From positions 1-46,885 of the forward strand of contig LNZR01000070.1 in NCBI GenBank assembly GCA_002007365.1: a DNA stretch of 46,885 nucleotides, given 5' to 3'. The stretch comes from Epulopiscium sp. Nele67-Bin005. Lineage in GTDB: Bacteria; Bacillota; Clostridia; Lachnospirales; Cellulosilyticaceae. Under the pieces are notes generated by a model, which was not told the DNA's origin, made no database searches, and was given only the letters and a program-made list of their open reading frames with translations. The first letter of the stretch is position 1. Each line of letters begins with the position of its first letter. The position numbers were made by a program, and so were the translations under genes. Shown here piece after piece: positions 1 through 8,712 of the stretch.

Positions 1-185
1 ATATACACACTAAGGAATTCCACTCGTTAGGTTTAAATTTGCTGTTCTGTGTGACTAGGAAAGATTTATTTATAGTGGACCTCATGAAGTTTTTTTTTTT
101 TTTTTTTTTTGTCTCTTGGCTTCCACCAACTATTTAGTTTTTAGCTTGGGAGTGTCGAAAGTTTAGCCACCAAGAAGAAATCAGT
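1..185. other. Non-bacterial-looking left flank
   Basis: This stretch holds a run of 21 T at 90-110 and no bacterial gene. The bacterial signal starts at about 186, where the ffh reading frame becomes recognisable on the minus strand. Downstream of the conserved MSRKK of Ffh the frame runs into 16 residues unlike any Ffh and then stops at 134-136. I read this as a junction with unrelated, possibly eukaryotic, DNA. Whether it is a chimeric assembly or a physical junction cannot be told from the sequence. Confidence 0.6.
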
Positions 186-1378
186 TTTTTTCTTGACATA
201 TTAAGTATTTCTGGGTTTGCTCTTTCTTCCTTAGTCATAGATAAAATAATAGCTTCAATATGAGCAAGCTGTTTATCATCTATTTCTAGGTCCCCCATCT
301 TTGCAGTGTTTGCACCAGGGAGCATACCTATAATATCTCCAAGAGGACCCATATTTTTAACTTGTTGCATTTGCTCTAAAAAGTCGTCAAAGTTAAAGTC
401 AGCCTTACGCATTTTAGCTTCCAACTCTTTAGCTTTTTGCTCATCAATATTTTGTTGAGCTTTCTCAATAAGTGTTAAAACATCACCCATTCCCAAAATA
501 CGAGAAGCCATTCTCTCAGGGTGGAAAACTTCCAAATCAGAAACTTTTTCTCCCATACCTACATATTTAATAGGTTTTTGAGTTACAGCTTTAACAGAAA
601 GGGCTGCCCCACCTCTATTATCACCATCGAGCTTAGTCATAACTACACCATCAATACCAAGAGCCGAATTAAACGTTTCAGCAACATTTACAGCATCTTG
701 ACCAGTCATAGCATCAACAACAAGTAATATTTCTTGTGGTTTTACTTCCTTTTTAATGAACTTTAATTCGTCCATCAAAACTTCATCAATGTGTAATCGA
801 CCTGCAGTATCAATTAAAACTACATCATGATTATTTTCCTTAGCATACGCCATACCAGCAATTGCAATATCTACAGGGTTAACCTCTATTCCCATATCAA
901 AAACAGGAACATGAACTTGAGAACCAACTTTTTTGAGCTGGTCAACTGCAGCAGGTCGGTAGATATCACACGCCACAAGTAAAGGGCGCTTACCTTGTGA
1001 TTTAATAAGACTTGCTAATTTAGCAGAAGTAGTAGTTTTTCCTGCACCTTGTAACCCTACCATCATAATCGGAGTGATGCCTTTTGATGCAAATAAAATT
1101 TTACTTTGTGTCGACCCCATCAAGTTTGTTAATTCTTCATTAACGATTTTTATAACTTGTTGCCCAGGAGTTAAACTTTCTAAAACTTCAACACCTACTG
1201 CACGCTCTTGTACAATTTTAATAAATTCTTTTACAACTTTAAAGTTTACATCAGCTTCTAATAAGGCAAGTTTAACTTCTTTTAAAGCAATCTTAACCTC
1301 TTTATCCGTCAGTTTACCCTTACTCTTTAACTGCTTAAAGACATCTTGTAACTTTGTTGATAGTTGGTCAAAGGCCAT
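134..1378 (-). CDS. ffh: Signal recognition particle protein Ffh, 3'-truncated
   Basis: This is the GTPase of the signal recognition particle, which with 4.5S RNA delivers nascent membrane proteins to FtsY. The N domain occupies about residues 1-90. The G domain has the P-loop GLQGAGKTT at 108-116, then DIYRPAAVDQL near 136-146, DTAGRLH near 190 and TKLDGDNRGG near 247. The methionine-rich M domain begins near 310. The M domain stops being Ffh-like after MSRKK, near residue 398. The remaining 16 residues come from the flanking DNA, and about 45-50 residues of the normal 445-450 are missing. The gene lies 12 bp downstream of ylxM, the usual Firmicute arrangement. The identity is certain, and the 3' end is an artefact or breakpoint rather than a natural terminus. 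Confidence 0.95.
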   Translation of the reverse strand: MAFDQLSTKLQDVFKQLKSKGKLTDKEVKIALKEVKLALLEADVNFKVVKEFIKIVQERAVGVEVLESLTPGQQVIKIVNEELTNLMGSTQSKILFASKGITPIMMVGLQGAGKTTTSAKLASLIKSQGKRPLLVACDIYRPAAVDQLKKVGSQVHVPVFDMGIEVNPVDIAIAGMAYAKENNHDVVLIDTAGRLHIDEVLMDELKFIKKEVKPQEILLVVDAMTGQDAVNVAETFNSALGIDGVVMTKLDGDNRGGAALSVKAVTQKPIKYVGMGEKVSDLEVFHPERMASRILGMGDVLTLIEKAQQNIDEQKAKELEAKMRKADFNFDDFLEQMQQVKNMGPLGDIIGMLPGANTAKMGDLEIDDKQLAHIEAIILSMTKEERANPEILNMSRKKLISSWWLNFRHSQAKN

Positions 1379-1390
1379 AAATTCTACCCC

Positions 1391-1717
1391 CTACATTTCA
1401 TTTCTTAATTCATTTACCAATTGCTTGATATTATCCAAATTTTCACCATCATCTAATGCTTTATTTAACTTTGCTAGAATATCTTCTTGAGCCTGAAATT
1501 TACTCCACAATTTGAGTCTTTGTTCATAATCCAACAATTTTTGTTCAGTCTTCTTTAAGGTATCAAAAACTCCTTGTCGGCTAATTCCTTGCAAAGAAGC
1601 AAGCTCTGCCAAAGACAAATCATCAAAATGATAGCCAGTAACGATTTCTCGTTGCTTATTTGTTAATAAGACTTGGTAAAAATCAAACAAATACGTAATT
1701 TCTAAAAGCTTTTCCAT
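1391..1717 (-). CDS. ylxM: YlxM, SRP-associated HTH protein (UPF0122)
   Basis: This 108-aa protein of the YlxM/p13 family is encoded just upstream of ffh in Firmicutes. In streptococci the family is known to modulate SRP assembly or GTPase activity. Residues 20-60 form a sigma-70 region 4-like helix-turn-helix (KQREIVTGYHFDDLSLAELA followed by GISRQGVFDTLKK). The C-terminal half is a charged helix. The length is typical of the family. It is translated immediately before ffh, with a 12-bp gap and the same strand, so the two are almost certainly one operon. No clear promoter was resolved upstream. Confidence 0.92.
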   Translation of the reverse strand: MEKLLEITYLFDFYQVLLTNKQREIVTGYHFDDLSLAELASLQGISRQGVFDTLKKTEQKLLDYEQRLKLWSKFQAQEDILAKLNKALDDGENLDNIKQLVNELRNEM

Positions 1718-1815
1718 AAACTCACCCCAACACTGTAAGTCTTTTTTGCTTTACAGATGAATTATAATGAATGCCGCAATATTTGTCAAGCTTTTTATAG
1801 AATTTTATCGAAATG

Positions 1816-2157
1816 TTATTCTTCTTCTGGAGTAGAAACTTCCTCTGGAGCAGGAACTTCAGTAATATCAGTAGTTACATCGCTTGTCCCAGAATTTGGA
1901 ATTTCAGTCTCAAGAACAGGATTTTCGTCAGCAGTCGTAGTAGTTTGAGTTGGTTCTACACTTAAAGCAGAAATTCTTTGATCCATGTACAATAATTGTT
2001 GTTGAATAACCATCAAATAACTCTCAACACGATTTGTAGTATTGATTAACTGCCATGCCCCTAAAATAATAAGCACTTGAAAAATCAAAATTCCAGCCAT
2101 CAAACCCGTTGAAGCATCAGATTTTTTAGTATAAGTTTTTGTTGCTTTGCTTGCCAT
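1816..2157 (-). CDS. Small single-pass membrane protein, unknown function
   Basis: This 113-aa protein was not recognised as a named family. A basic N-terminus (MASKATKTYTKK) is followed by one hydrophobic segment at about residues 19-38 (LMAGILIFQVLIILGAW). A short amphipathic stretch comes next, and then a Thr/Glu/Pro-rich low-complexity tail. The tail probably lies outside the membrane. The start chosen is the ATG at 2155-2157, because GAGGTG lies 5 nt upstream of it; a longer reading from 2190 has no ribosome binding site. The gene is divergent from the methyltransferase gene and 98 bp upstream of ylxM on the same strand, so it may be the first gene of the ffh operon. Confidence 0.7.
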   Translation of the reverse strand: MASKATKTYTKKSDASTGLMAGILIFQVLIILGAWQLINTTNRVESYLMVIQQQLLYMDQRISALSVEPTQTTTTADENPVLETEIPNSGTSDVTTDITEVPAPEEVSTPEEE

Positions 2158-2259
2158 ATTTTCACCTCTTCCCTTTTTAATTATTAACAACTATTGTAAA
2201 TTCTATAATCAATAAATGCAATTATTTTTTAAATTTTTGTCTAAAAATAAATTCTAACG

Positions 2260-2288
2260 TTGATAATAGTAAAAATGCGTGCTACTAT
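2260..2288 (+). promoter_or_regulatory. Candidate sigma-A promoter for the methyltransferase gene
   Basis: TTGATA at 2260-2265 and TACTAT at 2283-2288 are separated by 17 bp in the 224-bp divergent intergenic region. The position, about 95 nt before the ATG, is reasonable. The -10 matches the consensus at 4 of 6 bases, so confidence is moderate. Nothing else was recognised in this gap. Confidence 0.4.
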
Positions 2289-2381
2289 AAAAGCAAAATT
2301 AAGTTGGATATCATTAGTAAATTTAAGTTTAAAAAATTTTTTTCAAAAAAATGATTAGAAAGAATAAAAGAGGTCAATACT

Positions 2382-3551
2382 ATGAAAAACTTTATTTCAT
2401 TATGCCAAGAAATATTTAAGCAACAACAGTTAATTTCTGGGATTTGGAGCAGCCCAAGAAATAAAAATTCCCCAACAAAAATAACAGTAGTTCCATTAAA
2501 ATTAAACGAAAAATACCTTTGGCAATTTGAAGTTTTTGAAAATAATCAAGCCAAACATTTCAATTTAGCACAAGAAAATTTGGAACAATTTTTAGAAACT
2601 CATTGCACAATGTTTAAACAAATACAAATTTATACTACACAACATGATTATCATGCTTTAATAAATAAAAAAGGTGATATCAATTTAAAGCGAAAAAATC
2701 CTTCTAAAGAACAACCCTTAACTTTGGAGCATAATCGCAAAAAAAATTATTTATTAGATGAAGAAAGTGCCAAAGAATTTTTAATTCAACTAGGACTTAT
2801 GAGTGAAAACGGTGAAATCAAACCTTCAAAATATGATAAATATAAGCAAATTAATAAATACCTAGAGATGATAGAGCCAGTAATAGCAAAGCTTGACCAA
2901 CCTTTTTACAGAATAATAGATTTTGGTTGTGGAAAGTCATACCTAACTTTTGCGATGTATTATTATTTAACTTTTATCTGCAAAAAAGAAGTGGAAATTA
3001 TTGGGCTAGATTTAAAAGCCGATGTAATTTTATTTTGTAACAAGCTAACATCAAAATTGGGTTACAAAAATTTGTTTTTCCAAGTTGGAGATATTGGGAA
3101 GTTTACTACAAATAAAGAAATTGACATTGTAGTTTCATTACATGCCTGCAATACTGCCACTGATGCAGCTCTTGCAAAAGCAGTTGGTTGGAATGCAAAA
3201 GCAATTTTAGCAGTGCCATGTTGCCACAATGAATGTTATAAACAAATTAAAAGTGACTCTTGGAAAATTTTATTGCAACACGGTATTTTAAAGGAAAAAA
3301 TAGCTTCACTAATAACTGATGGTTTGCGAGCGCAATTATTAGAAACTGTAGGATATAGCGTATCTGTAGTTGAATTTATAGATACTCAACACACGCCAAA
3401 AAATATTTTAATTAGAGCCACATTGAACAAGCACGAATTTAACAAAAAAGCATATATTAGTTATCGAGATGTATCGGAAAATTTGGGGCTAGAGCTAACT
3501 TTAGAAAAAATGTTAATTGCTCAAGGTAATATTAATAAGAGGTCGGTTTAA
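2382..3551 (+). CDS. Class I SAM-dependent methyltransferase (PF13679-like)
   Basis: This 389-aa protein has a Rossmann-fold methyltransferase core in its C-terminal half. The glycine-rich SAM loop is IIDFGCGKSYLTF at about residues 183-195. An acidic motif IIGLDLK follows near 210, then VVSLHACNTATDAAL near 250 and a Cys pair AVPCCHNE near 278. These resemble the Methyltransf_32 (GSTCD-type) family, whose substrates are mostly unknown. The N-terminal 150 residues form a separate domain with no family I can name. The start is supported by AGAGG upstream of the ATG. It stands as a single gene before sigK, and no substrate can be inferred from context. Confidence 0.75.
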   Translation: MKNFISLCQEIFKQQQLISGIWSSPRNKNSPTKITVVPLKLNEKYLWQFEVFENNQAKHFNLAQENLEQFLETHCTMFKQIQIYTTQHDYHALINKKGDINLKRKNPSKEQPLTLEHNRKKNYLLDEESAKEFLIQLGLMSENGEIKPSKYDKYKQINKYLEMIEPVIAKLDQPFYRIIDFGCGKSYLTFAMYYYLTFICKKEVEIIGLDLKADVILFCNKLTSKLGYKNLFFQVGDIGKFTTNKEIDIVVSLHACNTATDAALAKAVGWNAKAILAVPCCHNECYKQIKSDSWKILLQHGILKEKIASLITDGLRAQLLETVGYSVSVVEFIDTQHTPKNILIRATLNKHEFNKKAYISYRDVSENLGLELTLEKMLIAQGNINKRSV

Positions 3552-3612
3552 ATAAAAGACTGGCTATTTAAAAAGTAGGATATGTATGACAAGCAAAATT
3601 CCAAAAAGATTT

Positions 3613-3621
3613 CATATACTA
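3613..3621 (+). promoter_or_regulatory. Possible mother-cell sigma -10 element before sigK
   Basis: CATATACTA lies about 32 bp upstream of the sigK start. It fits the -10 patterns of sporulation sigma E (CATACAAT-like) and sigma K (CATAnnnTA). sigK is known to be sigma E/SpoIIID-driven in Bacillus. No convincing -35 was found at the right spacing, so this is only suggestive. Confidence 0.25.
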
Positions 3622-3652
3622 AAGTTGAGACCTTTTTGGAGGTGTATAGTCT

Positions 3653-3973
3653 ATGTTATACTTTTCTTGCTTTTCATATTATAGTAGTATCACTTCTTTT
3701 CCCCAACCCTTAACGGCTGAAGAAGAAAAACATTACCTTGAGCTTTATGAAAAAGGCGATATGCAGGCAAAAGATATCTTGATTGAGCGTAATTTAAGAT
3801 TAGTTGCACACATCGTTAAAAAATATAGCAATATAAATAAGGAAATGGACGATTTAATTTCAATTGGAACTATAGGTTTAATTAAAGGTATTAGTTCGTT
3901 TAATAGTGCTAAAGGTACTAGGCTGGCTACTTACGTGGCTCGGTGTATCGAAAACGCTATTATTACCAGATGA
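3653..3973 (+). CDS. sigK: Sporulation sigma factor SigK, 5' part (interrupted gene)
   Basis: This is the N-terminal part of the late mother-cell sigma factor. [20 protein letters not shown] (residues 16-35), [18 protein letters not shown] and [12 protein letters not shown] are region 2 of Sig[11 protein letters not shown] at residues 92-101 is the point at which known sigK genes are interrupted. After N101 the frame reads only AIITR and stops; these five codons belong to the inserted element. GGAGGTG sits 8 nt before the ATG, and an in-frame TAG at 3647 rules out an earlier start. FPQPL begins at residue 16, so any pro-sequence is shorter than that of Bacillus subtilis. Fused to the 3' part at 33551, the frame gives 219 aa with the junction ARCIENEILMSVRTSRK. 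Confidence 0.93.
   Translation: MLYFSCFSYYSSITSFPQPLTAEEEKHYLELYEKGDMQAKDILIERNLRLVAHIVKKYSNINKEMDDLISIGTIGLIKGISSFNSAKGTRLATYVARCIENAIITR
3953..3956. other. attL core of the sigK-interrupting element
   Basis: AACG here is shared with 33551-33554. It is the only common string at the two breakpoints, with differing flanks on both sides, as expected for a large serine recombinase that needs only a 2-bp overlap. Crossover here keeps the codons GAA-AAC followed by GAA-ATT-CTG in frame. The excised circle would be 29,598 bp. Confidence 0.8.
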
Positions 3974-4404
3974 CAACATTTAATATAGACATAAACTTAA
4001 AATCAACAGATATAAGTTTGGAACACTTAAACTTTAATGAGCGTTTGAAGTATCTACTTTTTGTTCGTGGCATGACGGAAGCTGAATTGGCTCAAAAATC
4101 ACATATTAGCAGAAGTACAATACAACGCTTTAAAAATAATAATAAGCAATTGAGCATTGAGACAAGACTAAAATTTAGCGAAATATTAGACGTAGATAAA
4201 AGTATGTTTTGTGGCGAATATGAACTATTTTTAATATCTAATTTCAGTGATGAGATTAAAAACTTCAGGTTGAAAAATAGTCTAACTCAACTAGAATTTG
4301 GTGAAATCCTAGAAGTAAATCGTAAAACTGTAAGATATTGGGAGAAAGGGTATTGTGTCCCCAATGAAGAAAATTATTTAAAATTAAAGGAGCAGGGCTT
4401 ATAA
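3970..4404 (+). CDS. Double helix-turn-helix regulator, first gene of the element
   Basis: This 144-aa protein has two XRE-like helix-turn-helix units. The first is at residues about 20-62 ([20 protein letters not shown], then [10 protein letters not shown]). The second is at about 95-140 ([20 protein letters not shown], then VRYWEKG). The ATG at 3970 overlaps the TGA of the truncated sigK frame (ATGA), and I see no good Shine-Dalgarno of its own. Translation in the integrated state is therefore probably coupled to sigK. Such a gene could be an excision factor, a late-gene activator or a regulator; the sequence does not decide. It is sealed by a terminator. Confidence 0.75.
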   Translation: MTTFNIDINLKSTDISLEHLNFNERLKYLLFVRGMTEAELAQKSHISRSTIQRFKNNNKQLSIETRLKFSEILDVDKSMFCGEYELFLISNFSDEIKNFRLKNSLTQLEFGEILEVNRKTVRYWEKGYCVPNEENYLKLKEQGL

Positions 4405-4421
4405 GCTTTGCTCTTTTTTTT
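4390..4421 (+). terminator. Rho-independent terminator after the double-HTH gene
   Basis: GAGCAGGGCTT pairs with AAGCTTTGCTC (two G-U pairs) around a 2-3 nt loop that includes the stop codon, followed by eight or nine T. It separates transcription coming from sigK from the phage late operon. Confidence 0.85.
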
Positions 4422-4537
4422 GTTATCTAAAATATTGCTAAAAATTGTAAATTAGATGGGTTTTGATACTAGTAGAAAATTATGGTTAGCATTATAATAA
4501 TTGTACACTCTAATTAAAAAAGGAGGGGGTAGATATT
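4422..4537 (+). promoter_or_regulatory. Leader of the late operon, -10 only
   Basis: A perfect TATAAT lies at 4493-4498, and a strong ribosome binding site (AGGAGGGGG) precedes the small terminase gene. No -35 hexamer is recognisable 16-18 bp upstream of the TATAAT. This would fit an activator-dependent late promoter, but that is inference. Confidence 0.35.
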
Positions 4538-4987
4538 ATGAATAAGTATGACAAATTAGATATCGCTAACAGGCTCGACGAAATAGCGCAATATTGCAAG
4601 CAAGGAGCAACTGAAAAAGAAATATATACTAACCTTGGAGTAACACGTCAAACGTGGATAAGTTGGAAAAATAAATATAGTGAGTTTGCGAAAACTTTAC
4701 AAAATGCAAATATTAACCCTAACTTACACGTTGAAAATGCTCTATACAGAAAAGCAACAGGGCAATATTTAGCAAAAGAAACAAAAACTACTACAGATGA
4801 AACAGGCGCTATCGTTACTAAAGTGATAACCGAAAAAGAAGGTGTCCCTGATGTAGGAGCTATTACATTTTGGTTAAAAAATCGTTGTCCTGATAAGTGG
4901 AAAGATAAAATTGTGCAGGTTGAAGAGATTGAAATTGAAGATATATCAGATGTTACAACAGAAATTTTTGGTAGTAATGATGAATAA
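4538..4987 (+). CDS. terS: Phage terminase small subunit
   Basis: This 149-aa protein is the DNA-recognition subunit that selects phage DNA for packaging. Residues 8-50 form a helix-turn-helix (CKQGATEKEIYTNLGVTRQT, then WISWKNKYSEF). The central part has the ALYRKATG and ITFWLKNRCPDKWKDK signature common in Firmicute phage small terminases. The C-terminus is acidic. It starts after AGGAGGGGG, overlaps the large subunit gene by 8 bp and opens the late operon. Confidence 0.85.
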   Translation: MNKYDKLDIANRLDEIAQYCKQGATEKEIYTNLGVTRQTWISWKNKYSEFAKTLQNANINPNLHVENALYRKATGQYLAKETKTTTDETGAIVTKVITEKEGVPDVGAITFWLKNRCPDKWKDKIVQVEEIEIEDISDVTTEIFGSNDE

Positions 4988-6326
4988 GTTAAAAGTTAAA
5001 TCAAAACAATCAATTAAATTTATGTGGTCGGACAAGCACAAAGAGTACATGCGAAAAACCGAAACTTGTAATTACAATGTTGCCGAAGGTTCTATTAGAA
5101 GTGGCAAAACTGTTGATAATGTATTTTGTTTTGCACACATGATTAGTAAAAGTAAAGATAAAATGCATTTAGTAACTGCATCGACTCAACCAACAGCAAA
5201 ATTAATTGTTGGGGATTGCGATGGGTATGGGTTAGAACATATTTTCCGTGGTCAATGCCGTTGGGGAAAATACAAAGGTAATGAAGTTTTGATAATTAAA
5301 GGCAAATCAACTAATTATGAACAAAAAATTATACTATTTTGTGGAGGTGCAAAAGCTGATAGTTACAAAAAATTCAGAGGGATAACCGTCGGAATGTGGC
5401 TAGCTACAGAAATTAATTTACATCACCCAGAAACTATAAGAGAGGCTTTTAAGCGGCAATTAAAATCCGACACAAAAAAAATCTTTTGGGATTTAAATCC
5501 AGAGTCCCCAAATGATTATATTTATACTGAATATCTTGATAAGTGGGCAAAAGAATATGCAACTGGAAATTTTGTTGGAGGATATAATTATCAACAATTT
5601 AATATCTATGACAATATTAATGTTAGTGAGCAAAATTTAATAGAATTTGTTTCAAAGTATCAAAAAGAAAGTATTTATTATACACGTGATGTTTTGGGGC
5701 TTAGAGTAGTTGCCGAGGGTGCTATATATCCGATTTTGACAGAGCAAAAAGAAAAGTATTTTGTGGAAAATGATGATGTTCCGAAATTGCAATATTGTAC
5801 AATTGGCTTAGATTTTGGAAAGTCTGAAAGTCAACACGCAATTTGCCATCTGGGAATAACTGCTCAAGGGGTTATATATGTGTTAGATGCTAGATGTATG
5901 ATTACTAAAAATACAACTACAGATGACTTGTATCATTGGGTTGAAAAAACTGTTGATACATATAAATCTAATCACAAAAACACTACATTTTTATATGCTG
6001 ATAGTGCAGAACCGACGTTAATAAATTCTCTTAGGAGATACAGTAAAGTTAATATCTGTAAATCTAATAAAATGACAATTGTAGAACGCATAAAATTGAT
6101 AGATGCTCTAATTGCTCAAAAACGTGTATATTTTGTTCGTAAAAAAACAGAAGAATTGTATACAGCATTGTGTAGTAGTCGTTGGGTATTTGATAAAGCT
6201 AAACAAAAAGATGTTCGACAAGACGATGGTAGTTACAATAATGATGTTATTGATGCGTTTGAATATGCAATTTCTACAAAATTACTCGAACTTCACCGAA
6301 TGAAAGTGGTGGTAACAAATGATTAG
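4980..6326 (+). CDS. terL: Phage terminase large subunit
   Basis: This is the packaging ATPase and nuclease motor, 448 aa from the ATG at 4980. That start overlaps the end of the small subunit gene; a longer reading from 4911 would lie within that gene in another frame. Walker A is GSIRSGKT at residues 37-44. GLDFGKSESQHA near residue 282 and YADSAEP near 340 supply the acidic residues of the RNase H-like nuclease. The layout matches the PBSX/Terminase_3 group. Overlap with portal by 8 bp indicates translational coupling. Confidence 0.92.
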   Translation: MNKLKVKSKQSIKFMWSDKHKEYMRKTETCNYNVAEGSIRSGKTVDNVFCFAHMISKSKDKMHLVTASTQPTAKLIVGDCDGYGLEHIFRGQCRWGKYKGNEVLIIKGKSTNYEQKIILFCGGAKADSYKKFRGITVGMWLATEINLHHPETIREAFKRQLKSDTKKIFWDLNPESPNDYIYTEYLDKWAKEYATGNFVGGYNYQQFNIYDNINVSEQNLIEFVSKYQKESIYYTRDVLGLRVVAEGAIYPILTEQKEKYFVENDDVPKLQYCTIGLDFGKSESQHAICHLGITAQGVIYVLDARCMITKNTTTDDLYHWVEKTVDTYKSNHKNTTFLYADSAEPTLINSLRRYSKVNICKSNKMTIVERIKLIDALIAQKRVYFVRKKTEELYTALCSSRWVFDKAKQKDVRQDDGSYNNDVIDAFEYAISTKLLELHRMKVVVTND

Positions 6327-7611
6327 AAAGTTTGTTGATTGGATTAAACGTAAATTTGGTTTTGTGGTAACTCAATCAGCTGAAAAGCAAATTATAGATA
6401 ACGATAAATTTAACGCTAATTATTCTGATGTTAGTGATATTAATATAACTGTTATGATTGCTTCAAAGCTTGCAAAATTAGCTACTGCTGATGCCGAACT
6501 TAACATTTTAGACACGCAGAAGCATGAACAAATAAATGAGGCATTACAATCATTTTGGTATGACTTAAGCAACACAACATCAATGGTGCTAAGCACAGGA
6601 GGTGTAGCTTTAGTTCCTAGGGTTAATGATGGAGTGTTTGCAATTGATTTAGTTGCACATAATAGATTGATTATAAATAGCGTACAAAATCATAAAATCA
6701 AGGAAGTTGCTGTTTTAGCTGAAACTAAAGAAATTGGTCAATATGACAAACTATATAAGTGGATAAATCAAAAAGTAGACGAAAATAACGTATTAACGAT
6801 TAGTAGCAGTACTGTTAATGAACGTGGAGTTACAGTTGAGGAAAAAGAAGAAATATTTATCCAAATTTCTAATTGTGATGAGGTGTTGTTAGCTTATTTT
6901 AAATGTCCAAGCGATAACCGCCGTGAAAATAATAATATTGGTGTTCCTATTACTTTTGGAGCTGAAAAGTTGATAAATGATTATAAAGCGAATTTGGAGC
7001 AACTAAAAGAAGAGTATGATAGCAAAAAAGGCTTGATTTTTATGGATAGTAGAATGTTTTCATTAGATGAAAATGGGAATGCAATCGTTACTGAACGCAT
7101 GGCAAGAGCTATCAATGGCTATGATGATTTTATATATCAAGAATATTCTCCACTAATTCGTTATGAAGCATATGAGCAAAGGAGCGAATTTTTGGCAAGA
7201 CAGATAGAAAAACAAATAGGATTAAGTTGTGGAATATTATCAAAGTCTGAACATATACAAGCAACTGCAACTGAAATTAAAAGAGCAAATGTTGAAACAG
7301 AGTCTTATGTTAAAGATATACAAAAAGAAATTGTAAGAACAGTAGATACTTTAGTTAAATCATTTAATGTTCTTGCGAATTGTGCAGGCTTTACAGAAGA
7401 ATTAACTGAATACAACACTAAGTTTACAAATGCTTTTAGCGACGATGAAACTTACTGGGCTAAATATGTACAAGCCAATTCGCTTGGAATTGTATCAGAT
7501 GCCGAACTTAGACAATTGCTCCTAAAAAATGAAACATTAGCAGAAGCTCAAATTGAAATAGGCAAAATTAATGAAAATAGTAATTTTTTAAGTGGAATGA
7601 TTGATGAATAA
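6319..7611 (+). CDS. Phage portal protein (SPP1 gp6-like)
   Basis: This 430-aa protein forms the dodecameric ring through which DNA enters the capsid. The assignment rests on position directly after terL, on length, and on features common in SPP1-type portals. These are a basic N-terminus (RKFVDWIKRKFGF), an internal LEQLKEEYDSKKGLIFMDSR clip-like region and the C-terminal segment with GLSCGILSKSE and ATATEIKRAN. The start codon overlaps the TerL stop, and the gene overlaps the following minor head gene by 8 bp. Confidence 0.85.
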   Translation: MIRKFVDWIKRKFGFVVTQSAEKQIIDNDKFNANYSDVSDINITVMIASKLAKLATADAELNILDTQKHEQINEALQSFWYDLSNTTSMVLSTGGVALVPRVNDGVFAIDLVAHNRLIINSVQNHKIKEVAVLAETKEIGQYDKLYKWINQKVDENNVLTISSSTVNERGVTVEEKEEIFIQISNCDEVLLAYFKCPSDNRRENNNIGVPITFGAEKLINDYKANLEQLKEEYDSKKGLIFMDSRMFSLDENGNAIVTERMARAINGYDDFIYQEYSPLIRYEAYEQRSEFLARQIEKQIGLSCGILSKSEHIQATATEIKRANVETESYVKDIQKEIVRTVDTLVKSFNVLANCAGFTEELTEYNTKFTNAFSDDETYWAKYVQANSLGIVSDAELRQLLLKNETLAEAQIEIGKINENSNFLSGMIDE

Positions 7612-8695
7612 AAAAAATATTGAAGAACTAGAAAAATATTTGCTTGATTTTTTAGACACAACAATAATTAATCTATCTACAACTAATGTAGAGCTAATGA
7701 AAACTATCGTAAATGATGTATATGCAATATGTGATGGTGAAGTTTTATCCCCTAAGGAGCGTTTGAAATATATCTATAATTTAGTTAAAACTAAAAATGA
7801 AATAACTCTAAAATCTGTAATTAAACATTTGTACAATTATGCAGGGGAACATTTTTATTCTGCTCTTAAGAAGAAAACAACTAATAATAAAGTTATGCAG
7901 AAAATACTTAAAAATCAGACTAAAACGGTATCAAAAATGTTTAGAGATATTGCTCCTGAAAATCTAGTTCTAGTGCTTGGAGGTCAACAACAAACTTTGG
8001 ACAATGCATATTGTAACTTAATTAAAGAAGCTACGTTGTTAAGCCATATAGGAGCAATTGATACACAAACGGCTATAAATAAAATTGTTAAAGAGCTTGG
8101 TGGAAGTGGTGGTGTTAAAGTTATGAGAGGCAACAATGCTATTAGAGTTGATACAGTAGTTAGGCAAATTGTGCTAGACTCTAGCCATGAAGTAGCTCAA
8201 CAAGTTCAATTCGAGGTTGGAAAACAATTAAAATGTGATGGCGTTGAAATAACAGCCCACGGAATTTGTGCAGATGACCATTTGCGTGTTCAGGGAAAAA
8301 TTTTTACTAATGCTGAATTTGAAAAAATAAATTCTAAACTGCATAGAAAAATAGGTACTCATAATTGTAGGCATATGATTATGCCAGTAATTTTAAAAAA
8401 TCATGTACCAAGATATACAACCAAAGAACTAGAAGCAATAAATGAAGCATCGACTAAAAATATTGAAATAGCTGGGAAAAATTATACTAGATATGAAGCA
8501 ACTCAATTACAAAGGCAAATTGAAACAAAGCTTAGGTATGCAAAAGAAGCATTGGAAATCTATAAAACCAATGAGGATAAAACTATGGCAACTAAGCAAC
8601 AAAAGTATATTACAGTATTAAACAAGCAATATACAGAAGTGTGTAAGGTAGCTGACCTTACAAAACGTCCAAAGCGAACACAAATTGTAAAATAA
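7604..8695 (+). CDS. Phage minor head protein (MuF / minor capsid protein 2-like)
   Basis: This 363-aa protein sits in the usual MuF position between portal and scaffold. The C-terminal half carries GVEITAHGICADDH, a RVQGKIF segment and KIGTHNCRHMIMPV, the Cys/His pattern seen in phage minor capsid protein 2 of Firmicutes. A charged helical tail follows, ending in RPKRTQIVK. The ATG at 7604 was chosen over a TTG at 7601. Its product is expected in a few copies inside the head near the portal. I see no extra toxin domain. Confidence 0.8.
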   Translation: MNKKNIEELEKYLLDFLDTTIINLSTTNVELMKTIVNDVYAICDGEVLSPKERLKYIYNLVKTKNEITLKSVIKHLYNYAGEHFYSALKKKTTNNKVMQKILKNQTKTVSKMFRDIAPENLVLVLGGQQQTLDNAYCNLIKEATLLSHIGAIDTQTAINKIVKELGGSGGVKVMRGNNAIRVDTVVRQIVLDSSHEVAQQVQFEVGKQLKCDGVEITAHGICADDHLRVQGKIFTNAEFEKINSKLHRKIGTHNCRHMIMPVILKNHVPRYTTKELEAINEASTKNIEIAGKNYTRYEATQLQRQIETKLRYAKEALEIYKTNEDKTMATKQQKYITVLNKQYTEVCKVADLTKRPKRTQIVK

Positions 8696-8712
8696 TACAT
8701 GAGGAGGATAAT

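Noticed and set aside
90-110. T21 run as terminator of ffh
   Set aside because: No stem precedes it, and it lies in the flank beyond the point where Ffh sequence is lost.
1733-1756. CTGTAA/TTACAG hairpin near ylxM as a terminator
   Set aside because: The stem is only six bases and has no T-run on the coding strand.
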